A DNA stretch of 64,000 bases from Plantactinospora sp. KBS50 (GTDB taxonomy: Bacteria; Actinomycetota; Actinomycetes; Mycobacteriales; Micromonosporaceae), in assembly GCF_002285795.1 (NCBI RefSeq), contig NZ_CP022961.1:3042001-3106000 (forward strand), read 5' to 3'. The stretch's first letter is position 1. Each line of letters opens with the position of its first letter. Made by a program: the position numbers and the translations under genes. This document shows positions 1 to 8,253 of this stretch, one piece after another. The notes beneath the pieces were generated by a model. The model was not told the DNA's origin, made no database searches, and saw nothing but the letters and a program-made list of their open reading frames with translations.

Positions 1-321
1 GTCCAACTCGACCACGAGCTGTGTGGATCCGGGCCGGGTCGCCGCGACGTACCGGGGCAGCGTCAGCGCGCCGCCGCCCAGGTGCAGCACCCGCAGCGGG
101 GCTCCCGGCGCCGCGGCGAGGTCCAGCACGCTGGCCATCCGCCGCACGTAGTCGAATCGCAGGTAGCGGGGGTCGGTCGGGTCCACGTACGACTGCTCGA
201 CGCCCTCCACCAGCAGGGTGCGACCGGCCGGGCGGGCGGGGTCGGGGACCAGCGCGGCCCCCGCCGCCGCGCCCGCCCCGGCATCCTGCGGTGCGGACGT
301 GCGGACGCTGTGCGAGCCCAT
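1..321 (-). CDS. Spermidine synthase-like methyltransferase-fold protein, 3' end missing
   Basis: The visible 107 residues are the N-terminal part of a spermidine-synthase-like Rossmann protein; the gene runs off the left edge of the window. The segment LLVEGVEQSYVDPTDP followed by RFDYVRRM and then LRVLHLGGGALTLPRY matches the N-terminal strand and the glycine-rich nucleotide-binding loop of the family. The start ATG (319-321) is followed by an Ala/Gly-rich leader of about 25 residues and has no strong ribosome site. In actinobacteria such stand-alone homologues are usually of unknown substrate, so polyamine synthesis is only the family prediction. The loop and the acidic VVELD at the edge support cofactor binding; the catalytic Asp lies outside the window. 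Confidence 0.75.
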   Translation of the reverse strand, partial: MGSHSVRTSAPQDAGAGAAAGAALVPDPARPAGRTLLVEGVEQSYVDPTDPRYLRFDYVRRMASVLDLAAAPGAPLRVLHLGGGALTLPRYVAATRPGSTQLVVELD

Positions 322-501
322 GGCCGGACCCTAGGGGGTGGCTCCCGGAGCCTTCGAACCGGCCCCCGGCCCGGCCCCCGAACCGGCACCCGGGCCGGCC
401 CTCAGGCCCGGCACCCGGGCCGGCTTCCGCCGGCGCACCGCGGGACCGGTGGGCCCGCGCCGCGGGACCCGGGTGGCGCCCGGTGGCGGGCCGTTCCCGG
501 G

Positions 502-1344
502 TCAGATCATCCCGGCGCCGGCCTCGTCGATGGCCGCGTCCACCTGGTGCGCCAACGCCACGTCGAGGGCGGTGATCCCGGCTCCCCGGCGGGTGCGGAC
601 GGTCAGCACGGCGCTGCCCGCGGCCGGCCGGCCGATGCTCGGACCCCGACCCGTCTCGGGCTTGATCCGGGCGAGCCGCTGGAGCACCCGGTCGAGGTTG
701 TCCGGCGGTAGCTCGATGCTGCGCACCAGCGCGTGCTCCTGCACGGACCAGTAGGGCAGCGCGGCCAGCGCCAGGGCCAGTTCCGGGCCGGGCAGCGGCG
801 CGGTCCCGCCGCCGGGGGCCGGGCCGTCGGCGCCGACCGGCAGCGGGCTGCGCAGGTCGGCCAGGTCGGCCGGCAGGTCCAGCGCGGCCACCAGCTCCGG
901 GTCCTGCTCGGCCAGCGCCGCCAGGGTGGCCTGGGCCTGGTACCGGGCCTGTTCGGGGGTACGCCGGCACAGCCGGGCGACCTCGGCCAGGAAGCCCGCC
1001 AGGTCGCGCCGCCGGCTCACCTGGCCCGCGCCGGTGCCGTGCAGTTCGGCCGGTACGGCGTCCAGCAGCAGTTCCCGGTCCGGCTCCAGCAGCGCCGCCG
1101 CCAGCGCCCGGACGGTGGCCTCGGCGCCGGAGCGGGCGTCCGGGAAGTCCTCCCCGGTCCGCCGGCCGACCCCCTGGACCAGCTCCCGGTACCGGATCAC
1201 CGGCACGGTCGCGGTCTCGGTGCCCGGCTGCCCGGTGGGGATGTCCGGGTACGGCCAGGGCCGGTCGGCCGGCGTGCCGCGCTGGCGGGACTGCCGGGCC
1301 AGGGCCCGGCGGCGCTGGTTGTCGCCCTGCATCTGCTTGCCCAT
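502..1344 (-). CDS. DUF2267 protein with C-terminal degenerate pterin-carbinolamine-dehydratase-like domain
   Basis: This 280-residue protein has a basic N-terminus (MGKQMQGDNQRRR), a DUF2267 helical domain at about residues 50-165 (RELVQGVGRRTGEDF, then ATVRALAAALL), a Pro/Gly linker, and a C-terminal region (about 196-274) that resembles 4a-hydroxytetrahydrobiopterin dehydratase: LPYWSVQEHALVRSIELP near its start and AGITALDVALAHQVD near its end. The catalytic HHP motif of that family is absent; GRGPSIGR stands in its place, so dehydratase activity is unlikely. I placed the start at the ATG ahead of GKQMQ because the 38 codons upstream look like non-coding sequence. The domain fusion is seen directly; a regulatory or binding role is inferred. 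Confidence 0.7.
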   Translation of the reverse strand: MGKQMQGDNQRRRALARQSRQRGTPADRPWPYPDIPTGQPGTETATVPVIRYRELVQGVGRRTGEDFPDARSGAEATVRALAAALLEPDRELLLDAVPAELHGTGAGQVSRRRDLAGFLAEVARLCRRTPEQARYQAQATLAALAEQDPELVAALDLPADLADLRSPLPVGADGPAPGGGTAPLPGPELALALAALPYWSVQEHALVRSIELPPDNLDRVLQRLARIKPETGRGPSIGRPAAGSAVLTVRTRRGAGITALDVALAHQVDAAIDEAGAGMI

Positions 1345-1504
1345 GGTCGAGCGTTCCCGCCGGATCCGGCGGCGAAACGAGCGGCACCCGGCGGGCGTCC
1401 GGCCGCCGCCGACCACCCGGGCGGGATGAGGGACGCTCACCCGGACCGCCGCCACCATCGGGCTGGATCGTCAGGCGTTCGAGCGCGGGGAAGGTGGGGC
1501 CGTC

Positions 1505-1822
1505 ATGAAGCGGATCGTGGAGATCGTGCCCGCCCGACCGGGCTGGTACGCGCGGTGGCGCAACGGCGCGGACTCGACGTGTTCGTACCCGGTGACCGTG
1601 TGGGCACTGGTGGAGGACAGCGAGCCGGGCAGCCGTGAGGTGATCGGGATCGACTCGATCGGCCAGTGGCCGGGTGCCGACGGCAGCGAGGACGGTGTGG
1701 TCTTCGTCCGGTACCTGTTCCACCCGCCGGGCGAGGGACGGCCGGAGGACGCGGAGCCGGAGCCGGAGCGCGAGGCCGCCGGCCGGGTGGCGAGCGGGCC
1801 GGTGCAGGCCACCGCCGGCTGA
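1505..1822 (+). CDS. Small hypothetical protein, 105 aa
   Basis: A short acidic protein opening with MKRIVEIVPARPGWYARW. The first 75 residues alternate hydrophobic strands with polar turns (VTVWALVEDS, VIGIDSIGQW, VVFVRYLFHP), suggesting a small beta-rich domain; the last 30 residues are a disordered Glu/Pro/Ala tail. Codon use is typical of the window, which supports it being real. It lies divergent from the DUF2267 gene, with about 160 bases between their starts. I do not recognise the family and see no catalytic motif, signal peptide or membrane segment. Confidence 0.6.
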   Translation: MKRIVEIVPARPGWYARWRNGADSTCSYPVTVWALVEDSEPGSREVIGIDSIGQWPGADGSEDGVVFVRYLFHPPGEGRPEDAEPEPEREAAGRVASGPVQATAG

Positions 1823-1833
1823 CCCGGACATGC

Positions 1834-1917
1834 GGTGTGACCCGGGCCGGGTCTGACCCGGCGTGGGGTCTGACCCGGCGTGGGGTCCGAGCCGGCGTGG
1901 GGTCTGACCGGGCGTGC
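1834..1917 (+). repeat. 17-bp tandem array after a stop codon
   Basis: Four head-to-tail copies of a 17-base unit (consensus GGTCTGACCCGGCGTGG) fill 1850-1917; a fifth degraded copy lies at 1834-1849. The unit is not a multiple of three and lies 12 bases beyond the stop codon of the upstream gene. Each copy carries a CTGACCC or CCGAGCC core like the sequence around that stop. No coding frame fits; replication slippage is the simplest origin. Confidence 0.8.
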
Positions 1918-1986
1918 CGGCCGGCGCCGGTTGACCTGAACGGTGGCGGCGCCGATGCCTCGACTGCCGCCGGTGACCGACCCGGC

Positions 1987-2343
1987 TCAGCCGGTGGCGC
2001 GGTCGCCGACCGGCGTCCCGTCCAGCAGGAACACCCGGTCCAGGCCGGTCCGGGCGAAGAGCCCGAGCAGCGGGCGGCTCGGTCCGACCGGCCGCATCCA
2101 ACCGCCGGCGTCCCGGGCCGCGTGGTGCACCTCGATCAGCGCGCTCAGGCCGGAGGAGTCGCACAACCGCAGGGCGGCCAGGTCGATCCGGAGCCGGCAG
2201 TACCCCTCGGCGAGCAGCCGCTCGGCGGCGCGCAGCAGTTGGGCGCTGGTGTCGAAGGCGAGGTCACCGGCGAGCCGGAGGGTTACCGAAGGGCGATCGC
2301 GCTCGACCACGTCGACGCGCAGCGGTCCGGCCGTCATGACCAT
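1987..2343 (-). CDS. STAS-domain anti-anti-sigma factor
   Basis: This 118-residue protein is a single STAS domain. It has the expected beta strands (VTLRLAGDLAFD), and the phosphorylation loop LCDSSGLSALIEVH carries the DSSG motif whose serine is the regulatory phosphorylation site in RsbV/SpoIIAA proteins. Such proteins bind an anti-sigma kinase and release a stress sigma factor; a PP2C phosphatase such as the one encoded divergently at 3047 dephosphorylates them. It follows another STAS gene on the same strand by 37 bases, so the two are probably co-transcribed. Translation may start at 2343 or at a second ATG at 2337. No cognate RsbW-type kinase is present in the window. Confidence 0.88.
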   Translation of the reverse strand: MVMTAGPLRVDVVERDRPSVTLRLAGDLAFDTSAQLLRAAERLLAEGYCRLRIDLAALRLCDSSGLSALIEVHHAARDAGGWMRPVGPSRPLLGLFARTGLDRVFLLDGTPVGDRATG

Positions 2344-2380
2344 CAGTGTGCCCGCTCGGGGCGGGTCCGCAAACCCGCCA

Positions 2381-2805
2381 CTACGCCGTCGTCGCCCGGT
2401 CCGGGCCGGCGCCGTCGAGCGGCTCGGCGGGTCGGGCGACCGGCTGGTGCTGGCCCGCCTGGTGCTGGCTCTGCCGGGCCAGCAACTCCGCCACCCCGGT
2501 GATCCGCAGGATGCTCTCCAGGAACCGGGGCACCGTGCGCAGCCCCAGCACCGTGCCGGACTCCTGGCAGGCGCGCCACGCCTGGACGATCACCGCGAGC
2601 CCGGTGCTGTCCACGAAGCGCAGGTCGGCGACGTCCAGGGTCAGCCGGTGCGGTGCCTGGTCGATCATGCCGTGCAGCTCGGCCCAGAGCGCGGGGGCGG
2701 TGCAGTAGTCCAGATCGCCACCCACCAGCAGCGCCGGGTGGCCGGCGTCGGTCACGTCCGGCCGGACGGTGAGCGGAAGCGGTGCCGGGCCGTCCCTCGC
2801 TGCAC
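2381..2805 (-). CDS. STAS-domain anti-anti-sigma factor, probable one-base deletion near the start
   Basis: From 2755 down to 2381 the frame encodes a STAS domain with LLVGGDLDYCTAPAL, VADLRFVDSTGLAVIV (DSTG phosphosite) and a Gln/His-rich tail. A start at GTG 2755 would omit the first STAS strand (PLTVRPDVTD), which is encoded just upstream in the same frame but with no start codon. A near-perfect ribosome site (GAAGGAGG) precedes a GTG at 2805 in a different frame, which stops after 17 codons at a GTGA overlap with 2755. Adding one base in the C run at 2794-2796 (GGG on the coding strand) joins GTG 2805 to the STAS frame and restores the first strand. I therefore read this as one gene with a missing base; a coupled 17-codon leader peptide is the alternative. 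Confidence 0.75.
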
Positions 2806-3046
2806 GAGCACCTCCTTCTCGGGCGGGCGCCCACCTGCGTGTTGCGCAGACTTTAACAAGATGTGGCCAGGGCCGCCCGGTGGGACGGGCCGGCCGGGTG
2901 CCGTTCCGCGCCGGGTGCCGTTCCGCGCCGGGTGGCGGACCCGCCGGTCCGGCGTACTGTGGTCGGGACGGACCGAAACAGCGATGGACCGAAGATGCGC
3001 AGCGTGGCGCGCAGCCCGAACCGGAAGAAGGAGCGGGACTCAACCG

Positions 3047-4798
3047 GTGAACCCCACCGACGTCAGGGACTGGGACGCGGGCGACCGGAGGCTCTCCCCG
3101 CTGGAAGCCGCACCGGTCGCGGTGTCGGCGCCGGCGGTGGCGGACCCCGGGTCGGCGCGCCGGTCCGGCGTGACCCGGTCTCCGCTGGCCGGCCTGGACA
3201 CCGCCGCTCTGGACATCGCCGCCGACCACTTCCGCGAGGGCCTCGTGCTCTGCGACGGCGACGGCGTGGTGCGGTACGTGAGCGCGGTGGCCGCCCGGCT
3301 GCTGCCCGGCGTGGTCCCCGGTGAGCTGCTCGCCGGCAGCGGCATCGCCGAGGTCAACGACCCGACCGACCCGGCCGGCGGCGCCGAGTTCGCCCACGGG
3401 GACCGCCGGCTGCGGATCCGCCGGGTCGGCCTGGACGCCGGGCGCGTCGCCTGGTACGTGGAGGACGTCACCGAGGCCGTACGCCGGGCCGACGCCCTGC
3501 TGGCCGAGCGGTCCCGGTCCGGGTTCCTCGCCACCGCCAGCCAACGGCTGGGCAACCCGCTGCACATCGACCGCGCCGCCCGGGCCGTGGCGCGGCTCGC
3601 CGTACCGGCCCTCGGCGAGGTCGCCGTGGTGGTGCTGGCGGCCGGCGGCGGCCGGCACCGGTGGTGGCGGGCCGCGGCGGGTGAGGGCCGGCCCGCGATC
3701 GACGGCGGGGAACTGGAAACCCCGGCCGTGCCGCCCGGGATCGCGGCGGCGCTGGACGGCGCCGAGCCGCACGAGGCGGACTGGCTGGTCGAACAGCTCG
3801 CCGACGCCGGTTGGCTGCCCGCCACCCGGTCGTCGCGGTACTGCGCGCGGGCGGTGCCGCTGCCCGGCAGCGGCACCCCGAGCGGGGCGCTGGTGGTGGC
3901 CCGGCCGCTGGACCAGCCGTTCGAGCCGGCGGACCTGGACGTGCTGCGCGGCTTCGCCGCCCGGGCCGGCGCGGCGGTGAACGCCGCCCTGCTCTACCGG
4001 GAGCAGGCCGAGATCGCCGAGACGTTGCAGAGCAGCCTGTTGCCCGCGGCGCCGGTGCCCAGCTCCGGCGTCCAGTGGGGCACGGCCTACCGGCCGTCCC
4101 AGGCCACCCTCCGGATCGGCGGCGACTTCTACGGCAGCCATCCGCTGCCCGACGGCGGTTCGCTGTTCTTCCTGGGCGACGTCTCCGGCAAGGGCGTCGA
4201 GGCGGCGGTGTTCACCGGCCAGCTCCGGCAGGCCCTCCAGGCGCTGCGCCGGGTGGAGACCGACCCGCAGCGGTTGCTGCGGTTGCTCAACGACGCGGTG
4301 CTGGAGACGGTCCGGGCCGCCAACCAGGGCCGGTTCGCCACCATGGTGCTCGGGCTGGCCCAGCCCGACCGGGACGGCGGGCTCACCCTCACGCTGGCCG
4401 GCGGCGGGCACCTGCCGCCGCTGCTGCTGCGGGCCGACGGCTCGGTGCAGCCGGTGTCGCTGGGCGGCATGCTGATCGGCGTGGTACCGGATCCCCACAT
4501 CGGGGCCACCACCGTGCGGCTCGCCCGGGGCGAGACCTGCGTGCTGTACAGCGACGGCGTGACCGAGGCCCGCGGCGGCCGGCACGGGACCGAGGAGTTC
4601 GGCCCGGAACGGCTGGCCCGTGCGCTGCACGGCTGCGCAGAGATGCCGGCGCCCGCCCTGGCCGAGCGCGTCGAGCAGCTCACCTGCGACTGGCTCGGCG
4701 GCGGGGAACACGACGACATCGCCGTGCTGGCGTTGCGCGCGGTTGCGCCCTCCGGCGGTCGCCACCTGCACGTCGTGCCGGACCCGGCGGCCGAGTGA
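3047..4798 (+). CDS. PAS-GAF-PP2C (SpoIIE/RsbU-type) serine phosphatase
   Basis: This 583-residue soluble protein has a PAS-like domain (about 50-150, VLCDGDGVVRYVSAVAARLL), a GAF-like domain (about 165-315) and a C-terminal PP2C SpoIIE domain (about 330-570). The phosphatase motifs are complete: IGGDFYG, FLGDVSGKGVEAA, CVLYSDGVTEA and HDDIAVLALR supply the metal-binding aspartates. Proteins of this class dephosphorylate anti-anti-sigma factors, so the three neighbouring STAS proteins are the obvious candidate substrates. GTG 3047 is preceded by AAGAAGGAG; an in-frame ATG at 2984 would add 21 residues. Its stop overlaps the next GTG (GTGA), implying coupled translation. Confidence 0.9.
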   Translation: MNPTDVRDWDAGDRRLSPLEAAPVAVSAPAVADPGSARRSGVTRSPLAGLDTAALDIAADHFREGLVLCDGDGVVRYVSAVAARLLPGVVPGELLAGSGIAEVNDPTDPAGGAEFAHGDRRLRIRRVGLDAGRVAWYVEDVTEAVRRADALLAERSRSGFLATASQRLGNPLHIDRAARAVARLAVPALGEVAVVVLAAGGGRHRWWRAAAGEGRPAIDGGELETPAVPPGIAAALDGAEPHEADWLVEQLADAGWLPATRSSRYCARAVPLPGSGTPSGALVVARPLDQPFEPADLDVLRGFAARAGAAVNAALLYREQAEIAETLQSSLLPAAPVPSSGVQWGTAYRPSQATLRIGGDFYGSHPLPDGGSLFFLGDVSGKGVEAAVFTGQLRQALQALRRVETDPQRLLRLLNDAVLETVRAANQGRFATMVLGLAQPDRDGGLTLTLAGGGHLPPLLLRADGSVQPVSLGGMLIGVVPDPHIGATTVRLARGETCVLYSDGVTEARGGRHGTEEFGPERLARALHGCAEMPAPALAERVEQLTCDWLGGGEHDDIAVLALRAVAPSGGRHLHVVPDPAAE

Positions 4799-5829
4799 CG
4801 CGGGACCCCGACGGCGCCCTCGCGGGCGCCTATGCCGAGCTGATCCGGTGCCTGGCCGACGCCGACGAGTACGCGGCCACGGACGTCGCGCTGGGGCTGC
4901 TGGCCGCCGGTGTGCCGGCCGAACGGGTCCTGCTGGACCTGGTCGCACCGGCGCAGGCCCAGGTCGGCCGGTGGTGGCAGGCCAACGAGTGGAGCGTGGC
5001 GCAGGAGCACGCGGCCACCCACATCAGCGAGCGCGTGGTGGCCGCGGTCTCGTCGTACGCGAGCCCCCGGCCCCACCGCGGCCGGGTGGTGGTGGCCTGC
5101 ATGGACGGGGAGTGGCACGCGCTGCCGGCCCGGCTGGTCGCCGAGGTGCTGCGGCTGCGCGGCTGGCACGTCACCTTTCTGGGCGCCAGCGTTCCGGCCG
5201 CGCACCTGGTGTCGTACCTGCACCGCCACGACGCCCAGGCGGTCGCGCTTGGCTGCGCGGTGCCGATGCGGCTGCCGCAGGCGCACACCATGATCGAGGC
5301 GTGCCGCCGCGCCGACGTACCGATCCTGGTCGGTGGCCTCGGCTTCGGCGCGGACGGTCGGTGGGCGCGCCGGCTCGGCGCGGCCTGGGCGCCGGACGCG
5401 TTGGCCGCCGCCGACCTGGTCGGCGACGAGGAGGCGCTGGACACCCCGTCCGACGGGGCGTCCCGGCTGGCCGACGACGAGTATCCGGGTCTCGTGCAGC
5501 GTCGCGGCGAGCTGATCGACGGCGCCCTCGCGGCGCTGCGCGAGCGGGTGCCGGCCACCCGGGACTACACCCCGGCGCAACTGGACCGCACCGTGGAGGA
5601 TCTGGGTTACATCCTCGACTTCCTGGCGGCGGCCGTGTACGTGGACGACGTCACGCTGTTCGACGAGTTCCTGGACTGGCTGGTGCAGATCCTCACCAGC
5701 CGGGGCGTGCCGGCGGGGTCGGTGGGGGCCACCCTCGGCCACTTCGCCGCCGAGCTGCGCGACTTCCCGCGAGCCCGCCGGTTCCTGACCGCCGGCCGCC
5801 GGATACTGGTGCCGGCGGCCGGCGGCTGA
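4795..5829 (+). CDS. Cobalamin-binding-domain regulator with C-terminal helical domain
   Basis: This 344-residue protein has a helical B12-binding-2 type cap (about 1-90, with VGRWWQANEWSVAQEHAATH), then a Rossmann-like B12-binding domain (about 95-210: VVVACMDGEWHALPARLV, HVTFLGASVP, ILVGGLGFG). The His in DGEWHAL sits where the cobalt-ligating His of CarH/LitR photoreceptors lies. The last ~120 residues are helical and acidic (LGYILDFLAAAVYVDD), not the MerR or HTH domain of CarH. It overlaps the PP2C gene by four bases and is followed by a STAS gene, so a light- or cobalamin-sensing input to partner switching is a reasonable inference. No enzymatic domain is present. Confidence 0.85.
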   Translation: MTRDPDGALAGAYAELIRCLADADEYAATDVALGLLAAGVPAERVLLDLVAPAQAQVGRWWQANEWSVAQEHAATHISERVVAAVSSYASPRPHRGRVVVACMDGEWHALPARLVAEVLRLRGWHVTFLGASVPAAHLVSYLHRHDAQAVALGCAVPMRLPQAHTMIEACRRADVPILVGGLGFGADGRWARRLGAAWAPDALAAADLVGDEEALDTPSDGASRLADDEYPGLVQRRGELIDGALAALRERVPATRDYTPAQLDRTVEDLGYILDFLAAAVYVDDVTLFDEFLDWLVQILTSRGVPAGSVGATLGHFAAELRDFPRARRFLTAGRRILVPAAGG

Positions 5830-5912
5830 CCCGGGACGCCGCTCTGCCGCCCGTCCGGGCGGGCGCGTATGCTTGCTCCACTGCAACGGTTCGGTCAGCG
5901 GAAGGGCAGGCC

Positions 5913-6254
5913 ATGACGTTCTCGGTCGCGCACGCCCGGTCCGGGGAGATCATCCGGATCGAGGTGACCGGCGAGCTGGACATGGCGACGGTGCCCCGGC
6001 TGAACGCGGTGATCGACGAGCGGATCGAGGACGGCGACGCCCGGCTCCTGGTGGACCTGCGGGGGCTGGAGTTCTGCGACTCGACCGGGCTGGGGGCGTT
6101 CGTCCGGGGCGACAACCTGGCCGCCGCCCGCGGTGGCTGGCTGCGGCTGACCGGTGCCGGCGGCCGGGTGCTGCGGGTGCTGTCGATCAGCGGTCTCGAA
6201 CAGGTGCTCCGGTACGAACCGGCGGTCGACCCGGCCCGGCATCCCGACCGGTGA
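5913..6254 (+). CDS. STAS-domain anti-anti-sigma factor
   Basis: This 113-residue single STAS domain starts MTFSVAHARSGEIIRIEV and contains VTGELDMATVPRLN and LRGLEFCDSTGLGAFV; the DSTG loop is the expected phosphorylation site. ATG 5913 follows a GGAAGGGCAGG ribosome site. It is the third STAS protein of the island and the only one in the same transcription direction as the phosphatase and the cobalamin-binding gene, 83 bases downstream of the latter. It is probably a substrate of the PP2C phosphatase; its partner kinase is not encoded here. Confidence 0.88.
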   Translation: MTFSVAHARSGEIIRIEVTGELDMATVPRLNAVIDERIEDGDARLLVDLRGLEFCDSTGLGAFVRGDNLAAARGGWLRLTGAGGRVLRVLSISGLEQVLRYEPAVDPARHPDR

Positions 6255-6314
6255 TCGGCTACATTGCGCCAGCGGTCGGCCGCACCGGTCGATCCTCCGA
6301 CAGAGGCGGTGCCC

Positions 6315-6761
6315 GTGGTGCCAGGACCATCCGACCCGTTCCGCATTCTCATCGTGGACGACGACCCGGGTGACGTTCTCATGATCGAGGAGGCGCTGGA
6401 GAACTCCTCGGTCGACAAGCAGATCCAGGTGGTCGGCGACGGCCAGGAGGCGATGGAGTTCCTCCAGCGCTCCGGTCGGCACCCGGACGCCGAGCGGCCG
6501 GACATGATCCTGCTGGACCTGAACATGCCCCGGATGGACGGCCGGCAGGTGCTGAGCCGGGTCAAGAGCGACGAGGACCTGCGGACCATCCCGATCGTCG
6601 TGCTGACCACCTCCAGCACGGACACCGACATCCTGAGCAGCTACACGTTGCAGGCCAACGCGTACGTGACGAAGCCGATCGGCCTCGACGACTTCACCGA
6701 CGTGGTGCAGCGGATCGACGAGTTCTTCGGCCGCGTGGTGGTGCTCCCGCGGCAGGGGTGA
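6315..6761 (+). CDS. CheY-like single-domain response regulator (Rcp1 type)
   Basis: This 148-residue receiver-only protein shows ILIVDDDPGD for the acidic pocket, MILLDLNMPRMDG with the phosphoacceptor Asp, VVLTTSS, and AYVTKPIGLDD with the conserved Lys. The long insert between the first helix and the phosphoacceptor strand is typical of Rcp1-type regulators that partner phytochrome-like kinases. No output domain follows. GTG 6315 is preceded by AGAGGCGG at good spacing; GTG at 6309 and 6318 are alternatives. It lies 60 bases after a STAS gene and may belong to the same signalling island. No cognate histidine kinase is adjacent. Confidence 0.87.
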   Translation: MVPGPSDPFRILIVDDDPGDVLMIEEALENSSVDKQIQVVGDGQEAMEFLQRSGRHPDAERPDMILLDLNMPRMDGRQVLSRVKSDEDLRTIPIVVLTTSSTDTDILSSYTLQANAYVTKPIGLDDFTDVVQRIDEFFGRVVVLPRQG

Positions 6762-6874
6762 GTCCCGGGCCGGTGGCGCGGATGCCGAGCAATTTTCGGG
6801 AATTCGCGGGACCGGGTCCCGTCCAGCGGTCAGGATTGGCAGAGGCGAAGAACTTTCTGCCTGGGGGGCACCGC

Positions 6875-7374
6875 ATGGACTTTCCCGCCGTCGAGCCCGA
6901 GGACCACCGCGTCCGGATCGACACGTCGTTGCGTGATCTCGGCGAACGGTTGGCACACACCGCGGACCGGGTGGCAGCCGCCCCGGTCCGCGCCGAACTC
7001 GGTTGCGTCCAGGCCGAGCTCTACCGGCTGCGGAGCCTGCTGGCCGCCGCCTGGCCGCCGGTGCCGCGGGCCGCGGCCAGTCCGACCGAGCGCGAGGTCG
7101 CCGAGTTGCTGGCGCGGGCCCGGCAGACCCTGCTGGTCGCCGAGGAGGAGGCCCGGCAACTGCGCGACCAGGCGTACGACGAGGCGCTGCAGGCCCGCCG
7201 GGACTTCGAGGCCGCGCTGTACCTGCGGCGCTGCCGCGAGGCGCAGGTGGACGCGTTCCTGCGCGACGTGGTCATCGAACTGCCGCCGGAGCGGCGCCCG
7301 GCGGACCCGCCGCGGGCCGATCCGCGGCCCGACCCGCGACCCGGCCCCCTCGCGCTGGCCCCGAGGCCGGCTGA
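6875..7374 (+). CDS. Coiled-coil hypothetical protein with unresolved 3' end
   Basis: ATG 6875 follows a GGGGGGCA ribosome site and opens a strongly coding frame of about 165 residues: a helical segment (LRDLGERLAHTADRVAA), a long Glu/Arg/Ala-rich coiled coil (LLVAEEEARQLRDQAYDEAL) and a Pro/Arg-rich tail. The same frame has no stop codon until 8266, where it would overlap the whole opposite-strand transglycosylase gene, which is implausible. A TGA in another frame at 7372-7374, just before that gene ends, is the likely true stop if bases are missing from the G/C runs of the tail. The end given is therefore an estimate. Function unknown; a DivIVA-like scaffolding role would be speculation. 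Confidence 0.5.
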
Positions 7375-7393
7375 CCGGTTCGACCCGGCCGGC

Positions 7394-8253
7394 TCAGGTC
7401 AGCGCGTCCACCACGGTGGTGGCCCGGCCCTCGTGCTGGGCGTACGCGTCCGGGAACGCCGAGATCTGGACGGCCTGGGCCGCCATGGAGATGCTCATGT
7501 CCGCCCAGCCGGGGATCTCCAGCAGGGCGCGGAAGAACTGCTCGGCGGCGTAGGCGGGACGCATCAGGTCGGCGACCGCGCCCCAGCCGCTGCTCGGCCG
7601 CTGCTGGAACAGCCCCACCGAGTCGTGGTCGTATCCGGTGCCCTGGTGCGGATAGTCGAGCGATTCCGGCAGTACGCCGCTGGCGAGGTTGTACAGGTCG
7701 CTCTCCTGCATCGCGGTCGCGATCGCCACGATCAGGCCGCGGCGGGGGATGCCCAGCCGTTGCCCACCTGGACGATGGTGGCCGCGTTGTCCATCTGGTC
7801 CTGGGTCAGCCCGGCCACCGGCCGGGGGCGGGCCGGCGTGGTCTTCGTCGCCTTCGGCTTGGGCTTCGCGGTCGCGCTCGCGGTGGGGGTGGGGCTGGGG
7901 CTGGGGCTGGTCGAGGGGGTCGGCACCGGCCACCGCTCGATGGACCGGGACGCGGGTTGCTGCGCGACGATCGCGGCACGGTCGGCCAGGGCCGCCGGCA
8001 GCGGGTCACGGGCCGGCGGGTGGTGCGTCGCCGAGCGTGTCTCGGCCACCACCACGGCGCTCAGTCCGCAGGTGATCGTGGCCGCCAGCGCCAGCCGGAC
8101 CGGCGCGGACCGCAGCACGGCGCCGCGGCGGCGCTGGGCCGGCACCACGGCTCTGGCCGGCTCGGTGGCACCGGTGGTCGAGGGGGCATCCTCCGAACGG
8201 GTGGTCGGCGGATTGCTGGTCATGTCGGTGTCGATCTTGTCCTTGCCATGCAC
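7394..8253 (-). pseudogene. Secreted or anchored transglycosylase-like protein, frame broken by one missing base
   Basis: Two overlapping frames together make one protein of about 286 residues. The first (8253 down to about 7763) carries a basic N-terminus, one membrane segment (VRLALAATITCGLSAVVVAE), a Pro/Thr/Lys-rich stretch of cell-wall-spanning type and the start of a helical domain (LTQDQMDNAATIVQVG). The second (about 7763 to 7394) continues with RLGIPRRGLIVAIATAMQES, DYPHQGTGYDHDSVGLFQQR and MAAQAVQISAFPDAYAQHE, a pattern seen in actinobacterial lysozyme/transglycosylase-like peptidoglycan proteins. Adding one G to the run at 7763-7765 on the coding strand fuses them exactly. It is probably intact in vivo. 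GTG 8253 was taken as start; ATG 8223 is possible. Confidence 0.75.

Noticed and set aside
2381-4948. Long minus-strand frame opposite the PP2C phosphatase
   Set aside because: Only its last 125 codons encode a recognisable STAS domain; the rest is the antisense shadow of a well-supported gene.
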